In this document: in pieces, positions 1 to 6,757 of the stretch | Layout: each line of letters starts with the position of its first letter | Position numbering within the stretch: position 1 is the first letter of the stretch | NCBI RefSeq assembly: GCF_007828045.1 | Contig: NZ_VITN01000002.1 | Span: forward strand, 372,001 to 436,000 | From: Nitrospirillum amazonense | GTDB lineage: Bacteria; Pseudomonadota; Alphaproteobacteria; Azospirillales; Azospirillaceae | Reading direction: 5' to 3' | Length of the DNA: 64,000 nucleotides | Translations under genes and position numbers: made by a program | Notes under the pieces: model-generated | Seen by the model: only the letters and a program-made list of their open reading frames with translations | The model's database searches: none | Told to the model about the DNA's origin: nothing

Positions 1-168
1 GCCATGTACCACGGCACGCCCAGGGTTTCCCTCGACGCCAGCGGACCCGTCACCACCACACCCGACTTCCAAAACCGCCTGGACGCCGAACGCCAGGAAC
101 TGCGCGACGATGTGAAGGACTACAGCTGGTACCCGGTGCTGAGCCTGACGGTGAAGTATTTGTTTTAG
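1..168 (+). CDS. C-terminal end of an outer-membrane beta-barrel protein (5' partial)
   Basis: An open frame enters from the left edge and stops at TAG 166-168, giving 56 residues. The tail reads DYSWYPVLSLTVKYLF. Alternating hydrophobic residues ending in a terminal phenylalanine are the usual last beta-strand (BAM recognition signal) of Gram-negative outer-membrane proteins. Its GC-rich codon use matches the bulk of the window and contrasts with the AT-rich operon that follows within 50 bases. The specific family cannot be told from this fragment. Confidence 0.6.
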   Translation, partial: AMYHGTPRVSLDASGPVTTTPDFQNRLDAERQELRDDVKDYSWYPVLSLTVKYLF

Positions 169-220
169 AACAAACACGCATCGAACATTAAAAGAACACC
201 ATCGATAGCCATTATTTTCT

Positions 221-1195
221 TTATATTTTTTTCTCAATAAATTCTTTTATCCTTTTTGCTGCAAATTGGTGAAATATATCTTTCTCCAAAAGCATTGAAA
301 ATTCTGCATGTCCAGATATTCTGTGAATGAATTGAGCATACAACTCTCTTTCATCTACAGATGATCTCAGGTCACTATTAACAACAGATATAAGTCCATT
401 TATTCTCTGACGAGGGGATTTTATATCGTCGTAAAAACAAGACAAGCATTCTATTAAAATTTCTCTCCAATCTCTGGGGTCATAAATTTCTGGAAGATCT
501 AAATGATTGGGAAAAGTGGCGTATCGTATGCAATATGGGCCAATATTAAAATTAAATACCTCTCCATTGTGAAATGAATCTAATTCTTCATCATCAAATA
601 AAGATGAGTCAGATATGCGCACTTTAGTCCCAGGAGAACGCACGACATACCGCTTATCATCGTGTTCAGAATATGAGAACCCGATGATATTATTTTTTGG
701 CATAAATCTAAATATTCTAAATATGGCTGCTGGAATTGATACGTCCAAATCCTCAGCTACGCCCTCTATTAATTCTCGAATATCGTGATATTCCTTTATA
801 TAATTCCTGACACAATCCTCCGGCATTAATAATTCTGAGGCAAATGCATTAGCCTCACCTTCCATAAACCAATACAATAAATCAATATCTCCATTTAGAT
901 CAGTATGATCAATAATATTTCCGGTGTGCCATGGAATCAATATATGCCCAAGCTCATGAGCCAACGTAAACCTTTGGCGAGTTCTATATCCTCCCTTTTT
1001 AACAAAGACCTTGGTTCTTGTTCCAATTGCTTTCAAATCCATACACAGACCATCAATATCGAATGGCATATCAATAAATTTTAGATCTGCATATGATCTT
1101 ACCAAATCTTCTACTGGCACCGGAAATTTCAGATTGTTTTTCCGATGCAAGCGTCGCGCCAACCGTAGGATTCGCTCGTCAACTTCTCTAACCAT
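221..1195 (-). CDS. ImmA/IrrE-family zinc metallopeptidase
   Basis: A 324-residue protein with the zincin signature HELGH (in RFTLAHELGHILIPWH, about residues 81-85), followed by the downstream glutamate helix EGEANAFASELLMP, which supplies the third zinc ligand. This is the classic ImmA/IrrE (COG2856) arrangement. Family members cleave a partner repressor or antitoxin. The C-terminal ~150 residues have no motif I recognise. It is the last gene of a three-gene operon, starting 10 bases after the 104-residue gene. Base composition is strongly AT-rich compared with the ~68% GC surroundings, which suggests horizontal acquisition. The partner here is probably the small acidic protein or the nuclease encoded upstream, not a recognisable Xre repressor; that is inference. 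Confidence 0.85.
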   Translation of the reverse strand: MVREVDERILRLARRLHRKNNLKFPVPVEDLVRSYADLKFIDMPFDIDGLCMDLKAIGTRTKVFVKKGGYRTRQRFTLAHELGHILIPWHTGNIIDHTDLNGDIDLLYWFMEGEANAFASELLMPEDCVRNYIKEYHDIRELIEGVAEDLDVSIPAAIFRIFRFMPKNNIIGFSYSEHDDKRYVVRSPGTKVRISDSSLFDDEELDSFHNGEVFNFNIGPYCIRYATFPNHLDLPEIYDPRDWREILIECLSCFYDDIKSPRQRINGLISVVNSDLRSSVDERELYAQFIHRISGHAEFSMLLEKDIFHQFAAKRIKEFIEKKI

Positions 1196-1204
1196 ATTCC
1201 GTTC

Positions 1205-1519
1205 CTAAATATGACCGTTCTTCTTAAGCCAATCGATTATTTTCTGAGCCTCAGCTGGCTTATCGCTTCTAGCCGCCATGGCATATTTTTTTGCAATATA
1301 TTCCCCTATTGGTACTCCCTCATCTCGAGCAGAAATTATTTTCTGAAGCGCGGATTTGTCCATTAATAAAATTTCCCATTCACCTTGACTAAATCCGAGA
1401 TAATCCACCAAGCTCTCAACAGAGTCAGAATCATGCCATTGGTCAATAAAATCATCAAGTTCGTCATAAGTATAGTATCCCTGAACGCAGCCAGGGAGAA
1501 ATTTAATATCCTCAGACAT
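1205..1519 (-). CDS. Small acidic protein, putative antitoxin/immunity partner of the upstream nuclease
   Basis: 104 residues with about 20 Asp/Glu against about 12 Lys/Arg. The central pattern DDFIDQWHDSD...LVDYLGFSQGEWEILL...ALQKIISAR resembles small proteins I recall beside ImmA/IrrE and toxin-antitoxin genes (an 'L-x-x-FLG...EY/EW...ALxxIIxAR' pattern), but I cannot name a family. The start codon overlaps the end of the nuclease gene by 8 bases, so the two are translationally coupled, and the metallopeptidase gene follows by 10 bases. An acidic product coupled to a basic nuclease fits an immunity or antitoxin role. It does not resemble the colicin E3 immunity protein as I remember it. AT-rich like its neighbours. 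Confidence 0.6.
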   Translation of the reverse strand: MSEDIKFLPGCVQGYYTYDELDDFIDQWHDSDSVESLVDYLGFSQGEWEILLMDKSALQKIISARDEGVPIGEYIAKKYAMAARSDKPAEAQKIIDWLKKNGHI

Positions 1520-1748
1520 TGATACGCCTCCCCCTCATCGCGCCCTTACCATTCGGTCGTCCCGTAACTGCGTCAAGCACATCTAAATGCTTACCCCTCT
1601 TATTAAATACCTCTATCTCACCATGAAAACCATCCCACGTGTATAGATATTCTCCATCACTTGAACGCCATCGCATTTCACCATGCACAAAACCAAGATT
1701 TTTACATTCATCTAAAAAACAAGGCTTTGGCCGCGGCACTCGCACCAT
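1512..1748 (-). CDS. Stand-alone colicin-E3-like 16S rRNA nuclease (cytotoxic) domain
   Basis: A 78-residue basic protein. Residues 33-46 (EYLYTWDGFHGEIE) match the colicin E3 cytotoxic RNase core as I recall it. Counting from the catalytic Asp (here D39), the His at +3 (H42), Glu at +5 (E44), Glu at +7 (E46), Lys at +29 (K68) and Arg at +35 (R74) all coincide with the colicin E3 D55/H58/E62/K84/R90 spacing. In colicin E3 this domain cuts 16S rRNA in the decoding site. The ATG at 1748 has a G-rich Shine-Dalgarno (AGGGGGG) about 9 bases upstream, so it looks like a free small gene and not the tail of a polymorphic toxin; no translocation or receptor domain lies upstream. First gene of the AT-rich operon. 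Function as an intracellular toxin is inferred. Confidence 0.72.
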   Translation of the reverse strand: MVRVPRPKPCFLDECKNLGFVHGEMRWRSSDGEYLYTWDGFHGEIEVFNKRGKHLDVLDAVTGRPNGKGAMRGRRINV

Positions 1749-1911
1749 TTATAATGCCCCCCCTATAAAAATCCCGCCTACTAAACATAAGTTACAATCC
1801 CAAATTCGTTCTCGATTAATTACCTCGAATTTCAACTATTAATTATAACACAGACCCTAAGAAATCACCACCCCATACACTGCCAAGTTACCGTTGGCAG
1901 AGATAAGAATA

Positions 1912-1941
1912 GGAACGGGCGCCGTCGCCGGCGCCCGTTCC
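1912..1941 (-). terminator. GC-rich hairpin 3' of the phosphoesterase gene
   Basis: Perfect 12-bp inverted repeat GGAACGGGCGCC / GGCGCCCGTTCC with a 6-base loop, 26 bases beyond the stop of the minus-strand gene at 1967. There is no clear T-tract, so this is a terminator-like or 3'-stabilising hairpin. Confidence 0.5.
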
Positions 1942-1966
1942 GCTCAAACCCTAAGCCGGCGCCCGC

Positions 1967-3538
1967 TTACCTCTGGGCGAAGTCTAGCGCCCCCGTCAGG
2001 TCGCCCAGGGCCGGGCTGCCATTGGCGGCCAGGGCCGCGTCGCGCTGCTTGATGCCTTCCAGCTTGGGCAGGTCGAAGCGGCGGGTGATGAAGCGCAGGA
2101 TGGAGGTGGTGTCGTAGAAGGTGTGATCGACGTAGCCCTTCTTGGCGTAGGGCGAGATGATGATGGCCGGGATGCGGGTGCCGGGGCCCCAGCGGTCGCC
2201 CTTGGGCGGGGCCACGTGGTCCCAATAGCCGCCGTTCTCGTCGTAGGTCACCACCACCAGCATGTTCTTCCACTGCGGCGACTTGCGCAGGTGCGCCACG
2301 ATGTCGGCGATGTGGGCGTCGCCCGAGGCGACGTCGGCATAGCCGGAGTGCTGGGTCAGGTTGCCCTGCGGCTTGTAGAAGGTGACGGTGGGCAGCGTGC
2401 CGGCGTCGATGTCCTTGATGAAGGCCCGGCCCTCAAGCCCGCCGTCGCGCAGATGCTCCTTCCGCGCCTTGGTCCCCGGGGCGGTGCTGGCGAAATAGTT
2501 GAAGGGCTGGTGGTGGTACTGGAAATTCGGCACCGGCTCGGCGTTGCCATGGTCCAGCGTCGCCTGCCAGGCGCCACTGTACCAGGCCCAGCTCACCTTC
2601 TTCTGGCTCAGCAGGTCGCCGATGTTGGTCATGGTCTGCGGTGGCAGGGTGGTGGGGTTGGCCGGGTCCGCCAGCGCGGGGTCGCCCCCCTGCGCCGGCT
2701 TGTTGGCGCTGGGCTGGAAGGGCGGCTGCATGGTGTTCACGGCATAGAAGTCGGGCGTCAGGTTGCCGCTGTTCACGAACTTCGGCACGCCCTCGATCGC
2801 CGACTTGGGTGAGTTGGGCGCCAGCGTCAGGCTGACGCGGTCAGGCTGCACCACCGAGATCGAGCCCTGGGCCGGGCCCTGGTCGGCATGCGGATAATAG
2901 GGCGCGCACGAGCAGATCAGGACGAAGTGGTTGAAGAAGGACCCGCCGAAGCCGCCCATGAAGAAGTTGTCGGCCAGCGTGTATTCCCGCGCCAGCGTCC
3001 ACATGGCCAGCTTGGCGCCGTCATAGTGGCCCATGACCAGGGCGCCGCTGTCGGCATACGCCACGAACTTGTCGTTCTTGCCGCCGTCGATCTGCATCTG
3101 GTTCTCATAGAACCGATGCACCAGGTCACGGGTGACGACGCCCTGGCCCAGGTTGAAACCCTTGGGGTCATCGATGGCGAAGGGCTGGTTGGGCAGATGT
3201 TCCGTCTGGGCCTGGGTCACCTCCGGCGTCACGCCGCGCGCGGTCAGGCCCTTCCAGATGGGGGGCAGTTCCTTGAGGGCCGACCCGTCGCGGTCGCGCT
3301 GCGCCAGGCTGTCCTGGGGTGCGTCGGCGATGCCGCTGGCACCGGGGAAGGTGCCGTACAGGTTGTCGAAGCCGCGGTTTTCCGCGTAAATCACGACAAC
3401 CGTCTTGATCTTGTCCAAGTCATCGGCCGGCTTGGCCGCCATCGCCTGGTCACCAAACCCTGCCATGATGCCGGCGGCCAGCGCCACCGCGGCCACACCC
3501 TGACGCAAGCTTCCGCCCCGCCCCATGCCCACTGCCAT
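1967..3538 (-). CDS. Secreted phosphoesterase (acid phosphatase/phospholipase C-like, AcpA type)
   Basis: About 523 residues. After a signal peptide (RQGVAAVALAAGIMAGFGDQAMA) comes the phosphoesterase-family (PF04185) N-terminal motif AENRGFDNLYGTFPG, then YENQMQIDGGKNDKFVAY, and the late metal-binding motif TYDENGGYWDHVAPP. Family members hydrolyse phosphomonoesters or phospholipid head groups in the periplasm or outside the cell. I prefer the ATG at 3538 because AAGAAGGGG lies about 8 bases upstream; an in-frame ATG at 3556 is possible. The frame stays open much further upstream, but that part is low-complexity Arg/Pro shadow sequence. Its 5' end abuts or overlaps the divergent peroxidase gene. 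Confidence 0.8.
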   Translation of the reverse strand: MAVGMGRGGSLRQGVAAVALAAGIMAGFGDQAMAAKPADDLDKIKTVVVIYAENRGFDNLYGTFPGASGIADAPQDSLAQRDRDGSALKELPPIWKGLTARGVTPEVTQAQTEHLPNQPFAIDDPKGFNLGQGVVTRDLVHRFYENQMQIDGGKNDKFVAYADSGALVMGHYDGAKLAMWTLAREYTLADNFFMGGFGGSFFNHFVLICSCAPYYPHADQGPAQGSISVVQPDRVSLTLAPNSPKSAIEGVPKFVNSGNLTPDFYAVNTMQPPFQPSANKPAQGGDPALADPANPTTLPPQTMTNIGDLLSQKKVSWAWYSGAWQATLDHGNAEPVPNFQYHHQPFNYFASTAPGTKARKEHLRDGGLEGRAFIKDIDAGTLPTVTFYKPQGNLTQHSGYADVASGDAHIADIVAHLRKSPQWKNMLVVVTYDENGGYWDHVAPPKGDRWGPGTRIPAIIISPYAKKGYVDHTFYDTTSILRFITRRFDLPKLEGIKQRDAALAANGSPALGDLTGALDFAQR

Positions 3539-3539
3539 G

Positions 3540-4883
3540 ATGTTCCCCTTCTTCATCGTTTCGCTTTTGCTGAAGGTCTTATACGCAGCCACCAAAAAAC
3601 GCATCCCCCGGCGCGGCCGCGGGACGCTGGGTGCGGCGATTTTCCTGGGCCTGGGGGTCGGCTGGATGGGCACTGCCCCCTCCGCCACGGCGCAGGGCCT
3701 GGGCCGGGAAGAGGTGCGCCGCCAGGCGGCGGCCCTGGCGGAGGTGGGGCGGCGGCTGTTCTTCGACCCCGGCCTGTCGGCCAACGGCAGCCTCGCCTGC
3801 GCCAGCTGCCACGACCCGGCGCACGCCTTCGGCCCGCCCGACGGGGCAGCCGTGCGCCTGGGTGGCGCCGATGGCAGGACGCCGGGCCTGCGTGCCGTGC
3901 CCTCTCTGAAATACCTGCAGGACGTGCCCCCCTTCGCCGAGCACTACCGCACGCCGGAGGACGAGGGGGACGAGAGCATCGACAACGGCCCCACCGGCGG
4001 CCTGACCTGGGACGGCCGGGTGGACGGCCAGCGGGAGCAGGCCCGCGTGCCGCTGTTCAGCCCGTTCGAGATGGGCAACATCGACCCCGCCGATTTGAGC
4101 GCCCGGCTGGAGCGGGCGGGCTATGGCGCCCAGCTGCGCGCCGCCGTGGGCGTGACGGCGGGGGAACAGGTGGACGTGGTGGATCTGGCCTTGCGGGCGC
4201 TGGACGTCTTCCAGCAGGACGGGCCCCTGTTCCACCCCTACACCAGCAAGTACGACGCCTATCTGGCGGGCAAGGCGACGCTGACGGAGGATGAGCGGCG
4301 GGGGCTGGAGGCGTTCGAGGACCCGGCGCGGGGCAACTGCGCCAGCTGCCACGTCAGCCGGCGGGGCAACGACGGTACGCCGCCGCACTTCACCGACTAT
4401 GGCCTGATCGCCATCGGCGTGCCGCGCAACCGCGACATCCCGGCCAACGCCGACCCCGGCTATTTCGACCAAGGCCTGTGCGGGCCGCTGCGCACGGATT
4501 TCACCGGCGTCGCCGATTACTGCGGCCGCTTCCGCACCCCCACCCTGCGCAACGTGGCGCTGCGCCAGGTGTTCATGCACAACGGCATCTTCCACACCTT
4601 GCGGCAGGTGATGGAATTCTATGCGGAGCGCGACAGCGACCCCGGCAAATGGTACCCGCGCCGGGTTGACGGAAGCGTCATGACGTTCGACGACATGCCG
4701 GCGGCCGCGCACGGCGCGGTCCCGGCGGCCATCAACATGGAGGCGCCCTTCGGCCGGCGGCCGGGCGACGCGCCGGCGCTGAACGAACGCGACATTCACG
4801 ACATCATCGCCTTTCTGGGCACCCTGACGGATGGCTGGTCGGCCCCGAAGACGCCCGGCCCCCCGGAAACGGCCGGACCATAG
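3540..4883 (+). CDS. Di-haem cytochrome c peroxidase / MauG-family protein
   Basis: About 447 residues with two CXXCH haem sites, both CASCH (near residues 88 and 267), the second in GNCASCHVSRRGNDGTPPHFTDYGL. The region FRTPTLRNVALRQVFMHNGIFHTLRQVMEFY is typical of bacterial di-haem peroxidases. A signal-peptide-like stretch (TLGAAIFLGLGVGWMGTAPSATAQ) predicts periplasmic location. It would reduce H2O2 using cytochrome c, or act on a protein or small-molecule substrate as MauG relatives do. The start is uncertain: ATGs at 3525, 3537 and 3540 would overlap or abut the divergent phosphoesterase 5' end, and a TTG at 3567 is an alternative that leaves the signal peptide intact. Confidence 0.85.
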   Translation: MFPFFIVSLLLKVLYAATKKRIPRRGRGTLGAAIFLGLGVGWMGTAPSATAQGLGREEVRRQAAALAEVGRRLFFDPGLSANGSLACASCHDPAHAFGPPDGAAVRLGGADGRTPGLRAVPSLKYLQDVPPFAEHYRTPEDEGDESIDNGPTGGLTWDGRVDGQREQARVPLFSPFEMGNIDPADLSARLERAGYGAQLRAAVGVTAGEQVDVVDLALRALDVFQQDGPLFHPYTSKYDAYLAGKATLTEDERRGLEAFEDPARGNCASCHVSRRGNDGTPPHFTDYGLIAIGVPRNRDIPANADPGYFDQGLCGPLRTDFTGVADYCGRFRTPTLRNVALRQVFMHNGIFHTLRQVMEFYAERDSDPGKWYPRRVDGSVMTFDDMPAAAHGAVPAAINMEAPFGRRPGDAPALNERDIHDIIAFLGTLTDGWSAPKTPGPPETAGP

Positions 4884-5047
4884 TCCAGGCGCATCTCAGG
4901 ATGATGACAGTTGGCCGCACTTGGGCGACCGGCGGCTAACACCTAGGTAGGGATTACCGCATTGGGGTGGCGTCCCCATGATCAGCCCCGTCGATGACGG
5001 GGATGACAGGGCAACCAGCGATGGCCATCACAGCGAGATTGCACCTT

Positions 5048-6151
5048 ATGAGGCAGTCTACGGGGCGTGCCCGCACGATCCACGAGCATGCCATGTTCCT
5101 GCCCCTGCTTTCCCCCACCCGGCACGACAGCGGTTTGTTGAACCTGCTGGCCGGTGGCGCGCTGCTGGCCGTCCTGCTGGCCGTCCTCACCTGGGACGGG
5201 CTGCGTGACGTGGTGGCGGAGGCCACTGGCCTCAGCATGGCGCGGGGGGAAATGCTGAGCCTGCTGGCACTGGTGGCCATCGCCGGCCTGGTCGTCTACC
5301 TGGCCCGCCGCATCTGGGACCTGGTCCCCCATACCCGTTTCTCGACGGAGGAGCGGAGCATCCTGCGCAGCCTGCCCCAGGCGCTGGCGCGCGGCGAGAT
5401 TCAGCCGCATTTCCAGCCCGTGGTGGACGCCGACAGCGGCAAGGTGGTGGCGGTCGAGGCGCTGGCCCGCTGGATCAAGGCCGACGGCACCATGCTGTCC
5501 CCGGGCCAATTCATCGGCCTGGCGGAGCGCGGCGGCCTGATCCGGCTGGTGACCAAGGGTATCGTGGAGCACGCGGTGCGCACCGCCGCCGCCTGGCGCG
5601 AGTTGCATGACCTGGACATCCCCATCTCCATCAACCTGTCGGTGGAGGATCTGGAGGCCAGCGACCTGGTGGACCACCTGATCGCCCTGTGCGACCAGTA
5701 CGGCGTGCCCCATGGCGCCATTCGGGTGGAACTGACGGAAACCCAGTCCATCGTGCATTTCGACGTGGTCAACAAGGCAGTGACCACCCTGCGCCAAGCC
5801 GGCATGGCCGTGTACCTGGACGATTTCGGCACCGGCTATGCCTCGCTCAGCGTGCTGCACCGCATCCCCTTCACCGGCATCAAGCTGGACCAGAGCTTTA
5901 TCCGCACCTTGCGCGACGACCCCCGCGCCGACGCCATCGTGCGGGCCAGCGTGGCCATCGCCCGCGATCTGGGGCTGTCGCTGGTGGCGGAAGGGGTGGA
6001 GGATAGTGAGACGCGCGACCGCCTGGGCCAGATGGGCGTGCGCCACATCCAGGGCTTTGTCTACGCCCGGCCCATGCCGGCATCCGACCTGATCGCCTTT
6101 GCCCAGCAGGCTCAGCCGGCGGCCCAGCCGGCCCTGACCTTGTCGCTGTAA
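5048..6151 (+). CDS. Membrane-anchored EAL-domain c-di-GMP phosphodiesterase
   Basis: About 367 residues. Two hydrophobic segments (LLNLLAGGALLAVLLAVLTW and MLSLLALVAIAGLVVYLA) near the N-terminus are followed by an EAL domain. Visible catalytic elements are EAL (VAVEALARW, about residue 137), INLS, ELTET, DDFGTGYASL, IKLDQSFI and VAEGVED, so the Mg-binding and catalytic residues of active enzymes look intact. Expected reaction: hydrolysis of c-di-GMP to pGpG. There is no GGDEF or sensory domain beyond the two membrane helices. Start chosen at 5048; 4994 and 5093 are alternatives. It stands alone between the peroxidase and the catalase-tail gene. Confidence 0.85.
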   Translation: MRQSTGRARTIHEHAMFLPLLSPTRHDSGLLNLLAGGALLAVLLAVLTWDGLRDVVAEATGLSMARGEMLSLLALVAIAGLVVYLARRIWDLVPHTRFSTEERSILRSLPQALARGEIQPHFQPVVDADSGKVVAVEALARWIKADGTMLSPGQFIGLAERGGLIRLVTKGIVEHAVRTAAAWRELHDLDIPISINLSVEDLEASDLVDHLIALCDQYGVPHGAIRVELTETQSIVHFDVVNKAVTTLRQAGMAVYLDDFGTGYASLSVLHRIPFTGIKLDQSFIRTLRDDPRADAIVRASVAIARDLGLSLVAEGVEDSETRDRLGQMGVRHIQGFVYARPMPASDLIAFAQQAQPAAQPALTLSL

Positions 6152-6343
6152 GCGGATCTTTCCAGGCCGGCCCGGCGCGGCCCAATGTCGCCACACAGAC
6201 GAACAAAAGGCCGCTGCCCCGTACAATCCAAGAACCCTGGCGACGATCATGCTGGGCACCGTTGGATCAACCCGGCGGCCCGGTCGCCCCCATGCCCGCG
6301 CGTGCCATGCCCACGCGTGCCCGGCCCGCAGGAGATGACGTGA

Positions 6344-6718
6344 ATGGCCCGCTATCCCGCCCTGTTCTGCATGACCTGCGGCCGCGTCGAATCCGTTCCC
6401 GGTCACGCCGACGTCAGCCATCAACCCGCCGCCAACGACCGGGTGGACGCGATGGCCCCAACACCCAATGCGCCAACATCCAGTGAAAGAGCACGCATCA
6501 TGGCCAGCATGAACGCCCTGTTCCGGCTGTTGAGCCCGGCGCAGCGGGCCATCCTGATGGATGATGTCGCCGCCAGCATGCGGGGCATGCCCGTCGCCCT
6601 GCAACAGCGCCAGCTGGCCCATTTCGGCCGCACCGACCCGGCCTATGGCGCCGGCGTCGCCGCCCGCCTGGGCGTATCGCTCCCCACCCTGGTGGATACC
6701 GGTAACCAGGCCGGGTGA
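6344..6718 (+). CDS. Small protein with a stand-alone catalase C-terminal (catalase-related) domain
   Basis: 124 residues. The last ~70 (MNALFRLLSPAQRAIL...ALQQRQLAHFGRTDPAYGAGVAARLGV) resemble the 'catalase-related immune-responsive' tail of clade 3 haem catalases (…RQLAHF…DPxYGxxVAxxLGL). No catalase core (haem-binding or active-site histidine) is present here or upstream. The N-terminal ~50 residues are unrelated and contain a CMTCG pair. A clean AGGAG lies 8 bases before the ATG, so the short gene is probably translated as it stands. It may be a remnant of a decayed catalase or a free-standing accessory domain. Confidence 0.6.
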   Translation: MARYPALFCMTCGRVESVPGHADVSHQPAANDRVDAMAPTPNAPTSSERARIMASMNALFRLLSPAQRAILMDDVAASMRGMPVALQQRQLAHFGRTDPAYGAGVAARLGVSLPTLVDTGNQAG

Positions 6719-6724
6719 CCGGAA

Positions 6725-6757
6725 GGGTCCCCGGCCTGGAATTTCCCGGCCGGACCC
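6725..6757. terminator. Hairpin between convergent genes
   Basis: Inverted repeat GGGTCC(CC)GGCC ... GGCCGGACCC fills the 39-base gap between the catalase-tail gene and the convergent EmrB-type gene. It probably serves as a bidirectional terminator; no strong T-tract. Confidence 0.5.

Noticed and set aside
2888-4294. Long open frame antisense/out of frame across the phosphoesterase and peroxidase genes
   Set aside because: Low-complexity Arg/Gly/Pro/His translation; shadow of high-GC coding sequence on the other frame.
4982-6622. 546-codon minus-strand frame opposite the EAL gene
   Set aside because: No domain motif and His/Gln/Gly-rich composition typical of antisense shadows.
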